A stretch of DNA of 64,000 nucleotides from Desulfovibrio sp. (GTDB lineage Bacteria > Desulfobacterota > Desulfovibrionia > Desulfovibrionales > Desulfovibrionaceae): assembly GCA_031272715.1 (NCBI GenBank), contig JAISTH010000073.1, positions 1 through 64,000 of the forward strand, given 5' to 3'. The translations under genes and the position numbers were made by a program. Each line of letters starts with the position of its first letter. Positions within the stretch are counted from its first letter, which is position 1. The notes beneath the pieces are model-generated. The model had not been told where the DNA came from, made no database searches, and was given only the letters and a program-made list of their open reading frames with translations. Shown piece after piece: positions 53,834 through 63,012 of the stretch.

Positions 53834-55159
53834 TTATTCACAATGTTCGTGCAAGGGCGGTTCCCAGAGTTCACCAGCCACATACACCGCCCGCACCGCC
53901 CTGTCGTCCCCCAGCGTCATCAGGACGTGCAGCAGTTCGTCCAGGCAGGCCGTCTGGGCGCATCGCAGCGCGAGCAGCGGCGTGGCCTGCGTGTCCAGGG
54001 CGATGATGTCCGCCTCGAGGCCCGGTGCGAGGCGTCCCACCTTGTCGTCGATACCGAGGCTCCTCGCCGAGCCCAGAGTTGCCAGATAGCACGCCTCGAG
54101 GCCGGTCAGCGCACCATGCCGCAACTGGGCGACCTTGTAGGCATCCCCGAGCGTCTGCAACAAAGAAAAGCTAGTCCCGGCTCCGACATCGGATCCCAGC
54201 CCCACCTGCACTAGGCGGTCCGGTCGCTTTGCTTGGCGGATGTCGAACAGACCTGACCCCAAGAAGAGGTTGGAGGATGGGCAGTGGATAACGGCCGCAC
54301 CCCGGTCTGCGAAGAGGGAAAGCTCCGCCTCCGCCAGGTGCACGCCGTGGGCGTAGACCGCCCGTGGGCGGAGCAGTCCGTATCTGTCGTACACTTGGGC
54401 GTAGGACGTGCTGTCTGGGCAGAGGGACTTGACCCACTCCACCTCGGCCACGGTCTCCGAGATGTGGGACTGGACGACGATGTCGGGATGCTCCTTGGCG
54501 AGGGCCCCGATCGCCTCCATCTCCTCATGGCTGCACGCCGGGACAAATCTCGGCGTCAGGGCGTATTCGCAGCGGCCTCGTCCGTGCCAGCGATCGATCA
54601 ACCGGTGCGCATCGTCGTATGTCGACTGGGCCGTGTCCAACAGCTCCGGCGGGGCGTTGCGGTCCATGGCGACCTTCCCGGCGATGATCCTGACATTGCG
54701 GGCCGTCGCCGCAGTGAAGAGGGCATCCGCCGAGCACGGATGGACTGTGCCGAAGGCGCAGGCGGTCGTGGTCCCGTTGCGCAGCATTTCGTCCAGGCAC
54801 GCCTCGGCCATCATCTTGGCGTAGTCCGGATCGTTGTATTTCGTTTCCGCGGGGAAGGCATGGCGCGTGAGCCAATCGACGAGTTCCGGGGCAGGGGAGC
54901 CAAGTATCTCCATCTGCGGTGGGTGGAGGTGGGCATCGATCATGCCGGGCATGAGCAGGCAGCCGGGGTGGCGGACGACAACCGCGCGGTTTCGTTGCTC
55001 CGGCGGCAGTTGCGCCATCACCGTGTCCTCGTCGCCGACTGCGACGATGCGTCCCCCATCCACGGCTATGGCTCCGTGGATCTCATGCCGCGCGGCACCC
55101 TCGTCGCTGAGAAACGGGTCGTCGGTGTAGGTCAGCAGCGACCCGCAGAGGATTTTCAC
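53834..55159 (-). CDS. guaD: Guanine deaminase
   Basis: A zinc amidohydrolase turning guanine into xanthine. The 441 residues have PGMIDAHLHPPQ (zinc His pair), NGTTTACAFGT, VQSHISETVAEVEW, YAHGVHLAEAEL, IHCPSSNLFLGSGLF and GLGSDVGAGTSFS, matching GuaD. It supports purine salvage or use of guanine as nitrogen source. ATG start; it is divergent from the tRNA-Ser promoter. Confidence 0.95.
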   Translation of the reverse strand: MKILCGSLLTYTDDPFLSDEGAARHEIHGAIAVDGGRIVAVGDEDTVMAQLPPEQRNRAVVVRHPGCLLMPGMIDAHLHPPQMEILGSPAPELVDWLTRHAFPAETKYNDPDYAKMMAEACLDEMLRNGTTTACAFGTVHPCSADALFTAATARNVRIIAGKVAMDRNAPPELLDTAQSTYDDAHRLIDRWHGRGRCEYALTPRFVPACSHEEMEAIGALAKEHPDIVVQSHISETVAEVEWVKSLCPDSTSYAQVYDRYGLLRPRAVYAHGVHLAEAELSLFADRGAAVIHCPSSNLFLGSGLFDIRQAKRPDRLVQVGLGSDVGAGTSFSLLQTLGDAYKVAQLRHGALTGLEACYLATLGSARSLGIDDKVGRLAPGLEADIIALDTQATPLLALRCAQTACLDELLHVLMTLGDDRAVRAVYVAGELWEPPLHEHCE

Positions 55160-55171
55160 CTGGGCATCCCC

Positions 55172-55199
55172 TTGATAATGCTAAGGATTGGTGTACAGT
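55172..55199 (+). promoter_or_regulatory. Sigma-70-type promoter for tRNA-Ser
   Basis: TTGATA, 16 bases, TACAGT. Predicted start is about 12 bases before the tRNA. Confidence 0.6.
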
Positions 55200-55217
55200 G
55201 GCCCCCCTCAAGCGTGC

Positions 55218-55308
55218 GGAGGGATGGCAGAGCTGGCCGATCGCGGCAGCCTTGAAAGCTGTTGAGGGCGTATGCCCTCCGGGGGTTCGAATCCCTCTCC
55301 CTCCGCCA
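55218..55308 (+). tRNA. tRNA-Ser (UGA)
   Basis: A class II tRNA with a long variable arm. The acceptor GGAGGGA pairs with TCCCTCC, the anticodon loop is CTTGAAA, and CCA is encoded. tRNA-Ser genes are common integration sites; an acquired gene block starts downstream. Confidence 0.95.
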
Positions 55309-56014
55309 CCAGCTTCAGGCTATCTACAGAAAAGCCGTGCACGTCCTTCCCCACACCATTTCCTCCACGTAGCAGATATTGCGCAAGCTACCCATCCCAA
55401 CTCTGTTTATAATTTGGCATGCTATTTGCATGCTAGGCCTGACTGGACCACTTCGTTCGTGTGTTGTGCTGGCGGATTGGGGCTTGGCACGCACGAAATT
55501 ACCAGCACCATGGACGCACGATAGTGGACCAAGGGCCGCAGGCCGAAATTCTGCCATCGCAATCCCCCGTACGCAACCCTGTCCACCTACGCCGGTGCGG
55601 CCTCGCAGGGAAGTCCCCATATCGTCGATTTTGGGGGGCGTTTCCGGTCGGGATGATGTCCGCAAGGGTCAGGCCATCCCGACGCACTACTGACGGCTTC
55701 GAGGGGGTCTGTGCTGCCTCCTGGAACCAGGACGTGCGTCACGCCCTCCCCGGGGTGCAGTCAAACCGCCAGGGCGCAGCGGTGAACCTTTCCGACTGAC
55801 CGGCTTCCTCTCGATTTCCCGTCTTCCCTGCCTTTCCCGAACCAGAAAGCCTGCCTGCGCATCGCCCCACGTCTTCTGCGTGATCGACACCCCGTTTTTG
55901 ATGGCGTCTCCCGTGAGGGCGATGGCCGGCGTGATCAATGCTATCCGGGGGGCATCTTCAAGCGCAAGAAGGCGGCCCCCAGCATAGCCTACCCGTTCGA
56001 CCAAAACGGCAGCA
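55309..56014. other. Junction region between tRNA-Ser and the defence genes
   Basis: About 700 bases with no recognised gene and no integrase. A leftward TTG-started frame of 105 codons (55687-56004) follows the XRE gene by 10 bases (VERVGYAGGRLLALEDAPRI...) and might be a small partner gene, but it has no family signature. A short direct repeat, GCATGCTA-like, occurs at about 55418-55436. Confidence 0.4.
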
Positions 56015-56395
56015 CTAGCCGTCGCTGGCCGCGCCCTCCTGTTCGACCAATTCCTTGAGCGAGAAGACCGCGTTCTCCACCAGGGAGAGGATCACCTTTC
56101 TGTATGCGGGGGGGAGGAGGCACAGCAGGTCGTTGATGCGTTGGGCATCTCCTGCCGGACCTGTTGTCGGGGATGGTGCCCGGAAGAGGTCGGGCACGGA
56201 GCAGGTGAGATGGTTTGCAAAGTCCTGGAGCCGATGGATCTGGGTGGCGACCTCGCCGTTCTCGATTTGGCACATCGTGGTCTGGCTGACCCCAATGAAG
56301 GCGGCCAACTGAGCCTGTGTCAGCCCCTTTGCCCTCCTCCTCGCCGCAATGGTCGCCCCGAGGGCCACCACAAGGGCGCATCTTTTCTCTGCCAT
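56015..56395 (-). CDS. XRE-family transcriptional regulator
   Basis: A 126-residue protein with an N-terminal helix-turn-helix (RAKGLTQAQLAAFIGVSQTTMCQIENGEVA, residues about 20-50) and a C-terminal tail of unknown role. It is divergent from the helicase gene at 56591 and likely controls the defence operon and itself. The start MAEKRC follows AAGGGGG. A TAGGC GAAA GCCTA hairpin lies just upstream. Confidence 0.88.
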   Translation of the reverse strand: MAEKRCALVVALGATIAARRRAKGLTQAQLAAFIGVSQTTMCQIENGEVATQIHRLQDFANHLTCSVPDLFRAPSPTTGPAGDAQRINDLLCLLPPAYRKVILSLVENAVFSLKELVEQEGAASDG

Positions 56396-56410
56396 TGCTG
56401 GCCCCCTTCT

Positions 56411-56424
56411 TAGGCGAAAGCCTA
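56411..56424. promoter_or_regulatory. Inverted repeat before the XRE gene
   Basis: A 5-bp perfect inverted repeat (TAGGC / GCCTA, 4-base centre) sits 16 bases upstream of the XRE start, between it and the divergent helicase gene. A second weaker pair (ACCA / TGGT) follows at about 56439-56455. They are candidate operators for self-regulation; this is inferred. Confidence 0.4.
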
Positions 56425-56590
56425 CCAGAGGCGGGGGAACCATTTTTTAAGTGGTACCAATTTTTTTATTGAAGTATAACCAATATACGTGTAAAGATAG
56501 CATTTTGAGGCAGAGGGCAGAACCAGTGCGAACCGGCTTCGCCCAGCAATTTCGGCATCCTTACATTCTCCACGTCCAGAGGCACGGCTC

Positions 56591-59500
56591 ATGGCGAAGC
56601 TCGAAGATATCACCATAGGCAGCAACGTGACCGGTATCGCCGGATGCGGGACCGTCACCATCCAGGCCACCAAGTGGCATGGATCGGGCGTGCTGGAGGT
56701 GACGTACAAGGATGCGCACGGCCATCCCGGCAACCAACTCCTCATGCGCGACGAGGAGGACGCCATCGGGATCGCCGCGGAAGGGCTGCCATGGAGCTTC
56801 ACGGCGGACGCCAACGCCGTCCGGCTGGCATCCGAGGCCTACCGCATCCACCTCGCACATTTGTTCGACCCCTACCTCGCCGTACACATATCGGACATCG
56901 AACCCCTCCCGCACCAGATATCCGCCGTGTACCAGGAGATGCTGGACAGGCAGCCCCTGCGCTACGTCCTGGCGGACGATCCGGGCGCCGGGAAGACCAT
57001 CATGACCGGCCTCTTCATCAAGGAGTTGATCGCACGGGGCGACCTGCGGCGCTGCCTCATCGTCACGCCCGGAAGCCTGTCCGAGCAGTGGAAGGACGAA
57101 CTCTCCCAGAAGTTCCACCTCCAGTTCAAGATCCTGACCAACGACCGGATCAACTCGGCCGCGACCGGCAACGTCTTCGCCGAGGCCGGCCTGTGCATAG
57201 CACGTCTGGACAGGCTCTCCCGCAGCGAGGAACTGCAGGAGAAGCTGAAGGTGACCGACTGGGATCTGATCGTCTGCGACGAGGCCCACAAGATGTCGGC
57301 CACGGTCTGGAGCGGCGAGGTGAAGACAACGAAACGCTTCGAATTGGGACGCCTGCTCTCCGGCCTCACCCGGCACTACCTCCTGCTGACCGCCACGCCG
57401 CACAACGGCAAGGATCAGGACTTCCAACTCTTCATGTCCCTCATCGACGAGGACCGCTTCGGCGGCGTCGCACGCACGGGCGCGCAGACCAACGACTTCA
57501 CGGACGTCATGCGCAGGCTCGTCAAGGAGGACTTGCTGACCTTCGAGGGCAAACCCCTCTTCCCCGAACGCCGCGCCACGACGGTGAGCTACGACCTCTC
57601 CCCGGAGGAGGCCGCGCTCTACACGGCGGTCACCCAGTACGTGCAGGAGGAGTTCAACCGGGCGGACAAGCTCGACGGCAAGAAGAAGACAACCGTGGGC
57701 TTCGCCCTCACGGTGCTGCAGCGCAGGCTGGCTTCCTCCCCCGAGGCCATCTACCAATCCCTCTGCCGCCGCAGGGAGCGAATGGAGAACCGCCTGGACG
57801 AGGAACGCGACGGACGCGGGGCGGAGAACCCATCCAGCCACATCACGGACGACGAGTACGACGAGGACGACCTCTCCTCCCTGGAGGCGGAAAAGGAGGA
57901 CGACTCTCTGGCCGCCAGTGCGTCCGCTGCGACCACCATCGCAGAGTTGGAGGCCGAGATAGCCACGCTGAGGCGTCTGGAGGGGATGGCGCACGATGTC
58001 AGGACGTCGGGCAGGGATCGCAAGTGGGAGGAACTCTCGACGCTGCTGCAGGACGAGAAGGCCATGTTTGGCGCAGACGGCCAGCGGCAGAAGCTCATCA
58101 TCTTCACTGAACACAGGGACACCCTGCGATATTTGACGCAGAGGATACGCACCCTGCTGGGGGATGACGAAGCGGTCGTCAACATCGATGGCAGCATGGT
58201 GCGCGAGAATCGCCACAAGACCGAGGCGATCTTCAAGCAGGACAAGCGTGTGCTCGTCCTAGTGGCAACGGACGCCGCAGGCGAGGGCATCAATCTGCAG
58301 CGTGCCCACCTGATGGTGAACTACGACCTGCCGTGGAACCCCAACAGGCTTGAGCAGCGATTCGGGCGCATCCACCGCATCGGGCAGACCGAGGTGTGCC
58401 ATCTCTGGAATCTCGTGGCTGGGGAGACCCGCGAGGGGCAGGTCTTCCAGCGCCTCTTCGGCAAGCTGGAACAGGAGCGGGAGGCCCTCGGCGGCAAGGT
58501 CTTCGACATCCTCGGCAAGGTCACCTACGAGAACAGGCTGCTGCGTGACCTGCTCATCGAGGCCATCCGCTACGGGGACGACCCCACGGTCAGAGCCCGC
58601 CTCGATCAGGTGGTGGACCACTCACTGAACCACGAGGTGCTGAAGCAGATCCTGGATGATCGGGCACTCACCGAGGACGTGATGGACGGTGGCAAGGTGC
58701 AGGCCATCCGCGAGGACATGGAGCGCATGGAGGCGCATCGTCTGCAGCCCCACTTCGTACAGGAGTTTTTCATGGCCGCCTTCCGTGGCCTGGGCGGAAA
58801 GGTGAGCCACAGGGAGTCTGGGCGGTACGAGATCACCCAGGTGCCCGAATCCGTGCGCAGCAGGGTCATGCAAATCGGATACGGCGTCCCAGAACTCAAG
58901 ACCTACGAACGCATCTGCTTCGACAAGCGCCACTGTGAAGTGCCCGGAAAGCCGCAGGCCGATCTCGTCTGTCCAGGACACCCGCTGCTGGACGCAGTCA
59001 TCGACATCGTCCTGGAGCGTCACACGGATGACATGCGGCAGGGCACGATCTTCGTGGACGAGAACGACTCTGGCACCGAACCGCGCCTTCTCTTCTCCAT
59101 CGAGGTCTCCATCCAGGACGGTAAGCCCTTGCCTGGCGGCGGCCGACGCGTCATCTCGAGGCGCGTCCACTTCGTCGAGATCGGTAGGGACGGCGGAGCG
59201 GCCGATGCAGGCTACGCTCCCTACCTGGACTACCGTGCGCCGACTCCCGAAGAACACGATCAGGTCGCGGCCTACGTTGCCTCCCAGAACTGGCTGTGCC
59301 GGGACGTGGAAGAGCGCGCGAACGGCTATGCCATAGCGTCCTGCGTTCCCGTCCACTACGGCGAGGTGAAGGACCGGAGACTCCGGGCGGTCGCCAAGGC
59401 TGAAAAAGCCGTAAAGGAGCGCCTGACAGCGGAGATCCAGTACTGGGACTTCAGGGCCGGCGAACTGAAGCGGCAGGAGGATGCTGGCAAGCCCAACGCC

Positions 59501-60142
59501 AAGATCAACTCCCAGCTTGCGACACAGCGCGCCGAGAAACTTGCCGCACGCCTGCGCAGGCGGACAGAGGAATTGGAACAGGAGCGCCAGGTCTTCCCTC
59601 GGGCACCTGTGGTGACTGCGGGGGCCGTTGTGATCCCGCTGGGGCTTCTTCGTGAGATCATGGGCGTTGCCGATGAGAATGGTGACAGTGATGGATCTGC
59701 GCCTGAGTCCCAGGATTCCGCAGCCCGCAGGGAAGTGGAACTCGCTGCCATGCGTGCGGTTATGACTATCGAACGTGAACTCGGCTATGAGCCCGTGGAC
59801 GTAAGCGCGACCAAGTGCGGCTACGATGTGGAGTCCCGCGTACCCGAGGGGATGCGGGATGGCGGCGCCTGTCTGCGCTTCATCGAGGTGAAGGGACGGG
59901 CCGTCGGTGCCGATACCGTGACGATCACGAAAAACGAGATACTGACGGCCCTGAACAAGCCCGATGACTCGATCCTTGCCATCGTGGAGGTGGACGGCGG
60001 CCGGACGTCCACGAGATACCTGAAGCGGGCGTTTCGCAGCACCCCGGACTTCGCGGCCACCAGCGTGACCTATGCCATCGCCGATCTTGCCGCCGGCGCG
60101 GAAGTGGTTCTCGTCCGGGATTCCATGGACGTTGCGGCATAA
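56591..60142 (+). CDS. SNF2/SF2-type helicase with C-terminal DUF3883 (defence island)
   Basis: An 1183-residue protein. The SF2 helicase core spans about 110-640: DDPGAGKTIMTG (Walker A), VCDEAHKMSA (DEAH), LLTATPHNGKD, LVATDAAGEGINLQ and QRFGRIHRIGQ (motif VI). Regions 640-1060 are family-specific and helical. A DUF3883-like domain ends the protein (about 1060-1160: DVESR...LRFIEVKGRA), a fold related to restriction endonucleases with the E-x-K residues visible. Similar helicases drive DISARM (DrmD) and related systems. The gene precedes the methyltransferase by 20 bases. Confidence 0.9.
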   Translation: MAKLEDITIGSNVTGIAGCGTVTIQATKWHGSGVLEVTYKDAHGHPGNQLLMRDEEDAIGIAAEGLPWSFTADANAVRLASEAYRIHLAHLFDPYLAVHISDIEPLPHQISAVYQEMLDRQPLRYVLADDPGAGKTIMTGLFIKELIARGDLRRCLIVTPGSLSEQWKDELSQKFHLQFKILTNDRINSAATGNVFAEAGLCIARLDRLSRSEELQEKLKVTDWDLIVCDEAHKMSATVWSGEVKTTKRFELGRLLSGLTRHYLLLTATPHNGKDQDFQLFMSLIDEDRFGGVARTGAQTNDFTDVMRRLVKEDLLTFEGKPLFPERRATTVSYDLSPEEAALYTAVTQYVQEEFNRADKLDGKKKTTVGFALTVLQRRLASSPEAIYQSLCRRRERMENRLDEERDGRGAENPSSHITDDEYDEDDLSSLEAEKEDDSLAASASAATTIAELEAEIATLRRLEGMAHDVRTSGRDRKWEELSTLLQDEKAMFGADGQRQKLIIFTEHRDTLRYLTQRIRTLLGDDEAVVNIDGSMVRENRHKTEAIFKQDKRVLVLVATDAAGEGINLQRAHLMVNYDLPWNPNRLEQRFGRIHRIGQTEVCHLWNLVAGETREGQVFQRLFGKLEQEREALGGKVFDILGKVTYENRLLRDLLIEAIRYGDDPTVRARLDQVVDHSLNHEVLKQILDDRALTEDVMDGGKVQAIREDMERMEAHRLQPHFVQEFFMAAFRGLGGKVSHRESGRYEITQVPESVRSRVMQIGYGVPELKTYERICFDKRHCEVPGKPQADLVCPGHPLLDAVIDIVLERHTDDMRQGTIFVDENDSGTEPRLLFSIEVSIQDGKPLPGGGRRVISRRVHFVEIGRDGGAADAGYAPYLDYRAPTPEEHDQVAAYVASQNWLCRDVEERANGYAIASCVPVHYGEVKDRRLRAVAKAEKAVKERLTAEIQYWDFRAGELKRQEDAGKPNAKINSQLATQRAEKLAARLRRRTEELEQERQVFPRAPVVTAGAVVIPLGLLREIMGVADENGDSDGSAPESQDSAARREVELAAMRAVMTIERELGYEPVDVSATKCGYDVESRVPEGMRDGGACLRFIEVKGRAVGADTVTITKNEILTALNKPDDSILAIVEVDGGRTSTRYLKRAFRSTPDFAATSVTYAIADLAAGAEVVLVRDSMDVAA

Positions 60143-60162
60143 ATTGCAAATCGACACTGGAG

Positions 60163-63000
60163 ATGGATGAGATGGACGAGATGGAATACAGGAAGAAGAT
60201 CATCGAAGTGGCGTTGCCCTTGGATGCCATCAACAGGGAGTCCGCACGGGAGAAATCCATCCGGCACGGCCATCCCTCGACGCTCCACCTCTGGTGGGCA
60301 CGCCGTCCACTCGCTGCGGCAAGAGCCGTCATCTTCTCATCTCTAGTCGATGATCCTTCATCGCATCCCGAACAGTTTCCAACTGAAGAGGCACAGGCAA
60401 AGGAACGTAAGCGGCTTTTCGACCTGATTGAGGAATTGGTGGTTTGGGAGAACTCCAACGATCTAGACGTTCTCGCAAGGGCCAAGGCCGAGATATTCAA
60501 GTCCACCGGGGGCAATCCACCTCCCTTGCTCGACCCCTTCGCCGGCGGGGGTTCCATCCCCCTGGAAGCGCAACGTCTCGGCCTGGAATCTCACGCCAGC
60601 GACTTGAACCCAGTGGCCGTCATGATCAACAAAGCTATGTTCGAAATACCGCCGAAGTTTGCTGGCATGCCGCCGGTGAACCCGAAGGCACGTATGGTCG
60701 GCTTCACTAACCTAGGCGAAGGCATGAAATGGCAGGGCACGATGGGGCTTGCGGAGGACGTGCGCTACTATGGGGAGTGGATGAAGGAAGAGGCATTTCA
60801 TCGGATTGATCACCTGTATCCAAAAGTAACAGTTCCTATAGAACAAGGGGGAGGTGAGGCAACTGCCATCGCTTGGATATGGGCAAGAACCGTGAAATGC
60901 CCAAATCCTGCATGTGGCTGTGAAATGCCTCTAGTGAGATCATTTGCATTATCCACTAAAAAGGGGAGTGAGGCATATGTCCTCCCAGTTATCGACAACG
61001 GACGCATCAACTACGCAGTAAGGCGAGGAAAATGTACATTAAACGGAACTGTCAATCGTCGTGGGACAACATGTATCCGTTGCGGGTCACCAGCAGGGCT
61101 CCCTTATATCCGCCAAGAGGGTCAGGCTGATCGCATGGGGAGCAGACTCATCGCCATCGTTGGAGAGGGACAACGTGGAAGGGTGTATGTATCCCCGAAT
61201 AATGAACATGTCCGCATCGCAAATATCGAAAAACCTGATGACTACCCCGATGGAGAAATTTCTCACTACACACGTGACTTCAGGACGCATCTCTATGGTT
61301 TGACACATTTTTCCCATCTCTTCACAAACCGTCAGCTTACTACTTTGACTGCATTCAGTGACCTTGTGAAGCATGCTCAAGCCAAGGCAACTGAAGACGC
61401 AATCGTTGCAGGGATGCTAAACGACAATGTGTCCCTCTCTGAAGATGGGAAAGGCGCATTGGCCTATGGACAAGCTATAGGTGTTTATTTGGCATTTACT
61501 GTAGATAAACTTGTAGACTACCATTCCTCAATTTGTATTTGGCATACTTCAAGAGAAATAGTTGCAAATACAATGCGACGGCAGGCTATACAAATGACTT
61601 GGGATTTCGCGGAAGCTAACCCATTTAGTAATTCATCTGGATGTTTTCTAAATATGCTTGACTGGGTAGTCAAATGTCTTGTTGCATTTCAAACAGGCAA
61701 GAAGGGGTACGCCACACAAGGAAATGCACAACATTTGGCTCCGACTACAAAAATGTTAATATCAACAGACCCACCATATTACGATAATATCGGCTATGCA
61801 GATCTTTCGGATTATTTTTATGTTTGGCTCAGAAAATCCCTATATAATATTTATCCTGATTTTTTTAAAACAATACTCGTGCCAAAATCTGAAGAATTAG
61901 TAGCGACTCCGTTCCGTTTTGGAGGCGATAAAACGCTTGCTAAAATATTCTATGAGCAAGGCATGATGCATGTTTTTGGCCAAATTTATCATTTTGCCTC
62001 TGATGAATATCCAGCAACAATATATTATGCGTTTAAACAAAGCGAGTCAGAAATAAGTGATATATCAAAAGACGGAAGCAATGTAGAAACTGCATCAACT
62101 GGCTGGGAGACAATGCTGTCTGCAATAATACATTCTGGGTTCCAAATTAGTGGCACATGGCCAATACGTACAGAGCTAATTACTGCATTGAAGTCAACTG
62201 TCAATGCACTCGCATCGTCAATCGTAATCGTTTGCCGTAAACGATCTCAAAGCGCACCAATCTGTTCTAGACGTGATTTTGTTATTGCGTTGAAAAACGA
62301 ACTTGCTCCAGCCTTGCATGAACTTCAACAAGCCAGCATAGCCCCCGTTGATCTTGCCCAATCTGCTATTGGACCAGGAATGGCAGTCTACTCACGCTAT
62401 TCCCAGGTGCTTGAGCCTGACGGAAAACCTGTCGATGTCCGAAGCGCTCTGCAGCTTATTAATCAAGAGTTAGATGCATGTCTGACTGAACAAGAAGGTA
62501 TGCTTGACAGCAACTCACGTTTTTGTGTCGCATTCTATACGCAATACGCATTCAATAGTGTCGAATATGGTATAGCTGAAGTCTTATCTAAAGCTAAAAA
62601 TGTTACAATCACTGATATAGTACACCTAGGCATTCTATCCGCTGAAAAAGGTGTTGTTACGTTAAACGATAGAGATTCATTGCCAAATAGTAAGAATATT
62701 GCCCCAAACGACTTTGGTTCATGTATCTGGCTTCAGACACAGGTTCTTACGCGCGACATCTTATCTGGTGGAAACGAGGCATGTGCTGATACAATACACA
62801 ACCTTTTGCGTGGTGCATCTGACGATGGAGCTAAGGCATTAGCCTATAGACTTTACACAATAGCCGAGCAGAGAGGTTGGCCCCAAGAAGCATTTGCTTA
62901 TAATACTCTCATTCTTGCCTGGCAAGACATCCAGGACTGCGTTGCACAGCGCCGTGGCGGCAGTGGCATGACACAGAAATCTTGGCTCGACAACCAGTAG
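60163..63000 (+). CDS. DUF1156 DNA methyltransferase (mosaic gene)
   Basis: A 945-residue adenine-type DNA methyltransferase. The N-terminal DUF1156 domain (EYRKKIIEVALPLDAINRES, HLWWARRPLAAARAV) is followed by the SAM motif LLDPFAGGGSIPLEAQRLG (about 120) and much later the catalytic TDPPYYDNIGYADLSDYFYVWLRK (about 540). It presumably marks host DNA or acts with the partner ATPase and helicase. Base composition is GC-rich to about 60790, then AT-rich to near 62980. An ATG at 60181 (MEYRKK) is an alternative start. Confidence 0.88.
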   Translation: MDEMDEMEYRKKIIEVALPLDAINRESAREKSIRHGHPSTLHLWWARRPLAAARAVIFSSLVDDPSSHPEQFPTEEAQAKERKRLFDLIEELVVWENSNDLDVLARAKAEIFKSTGGNPPPLLDPFAGGGSIPLEAQRLGLESHASDLNPVAVMINKAMFEIPPKFAGMPPVNPKARMVGFTNLGEGMKWQGTMGLAEDVRYYGEWMKEEAFHRIDHLYPKVTVPIEQGGGEATAIAWIWARTVKCPNPACGCEMPLVRSFALSTKKGSEAYVLPVIDNGRINYAVRRGKCTLNGTVNRRGTTCIRCGSPAGLPYIRQEGQADRMGSRLIAIVGEGQRGRVYVSPNNEHVRIANIEKPDDYPDGEISHYTRDFRTHLYGLTHFSHLFTNRQLTTLTAFSDLVKHAQAKATEDAIVAGMLNDNVSLSEDGKGALAYGQAIGVYLAFTVDKLVDYHSSICIWHTSREIVANTMRRQAIQMTWDFAEANPFSNSSGCFLNMLDWVVKCLVAFQTGKKGYATQGNAQHLAPTTKMLISTDPPYYDNIGYADLSDYFYVWLRKSLYNIYPDFFKTILVPKSEELVATPFRFGGDKTLAKIFYEQGMMHVFGQIYHFASDEYPATIYYAFKQSESEISDISKDGSNVETASTGWETMLSAIIHSGFQISGTWPIRTELITALKSTVNALASSIVIVCRKRSQSAPICSRRDFVIALKNELAPALHELQQASIAPVDLAQSAIGPGMAVYSRYSQVLEPDGKPVDVRSALQLINQELDACLTEQEGMLDSNSRFCVAFYTQYAFNSVEYGIAEVLSKAKNVTITDIVHLGILSAEKGVVTLNDRDSLPNSKNIAPNDFGSCIWLQTQVLTRDILSGGNEACADTIHNLLRGASDDGAKALAYRLYTIAEQRGWPQEAFAYNTLILAWQDIQDCVAQRRGGSGMTQKSWLDNQ

Positions 63001-63012
63001 GAGCACCCATAT

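Noticed and set aside
55379-55799. Small rightward genes after tRNA-Ser
   Set aside because: Overlapping frames on both strands without signatures or ribosome sites; more likely integration debris.
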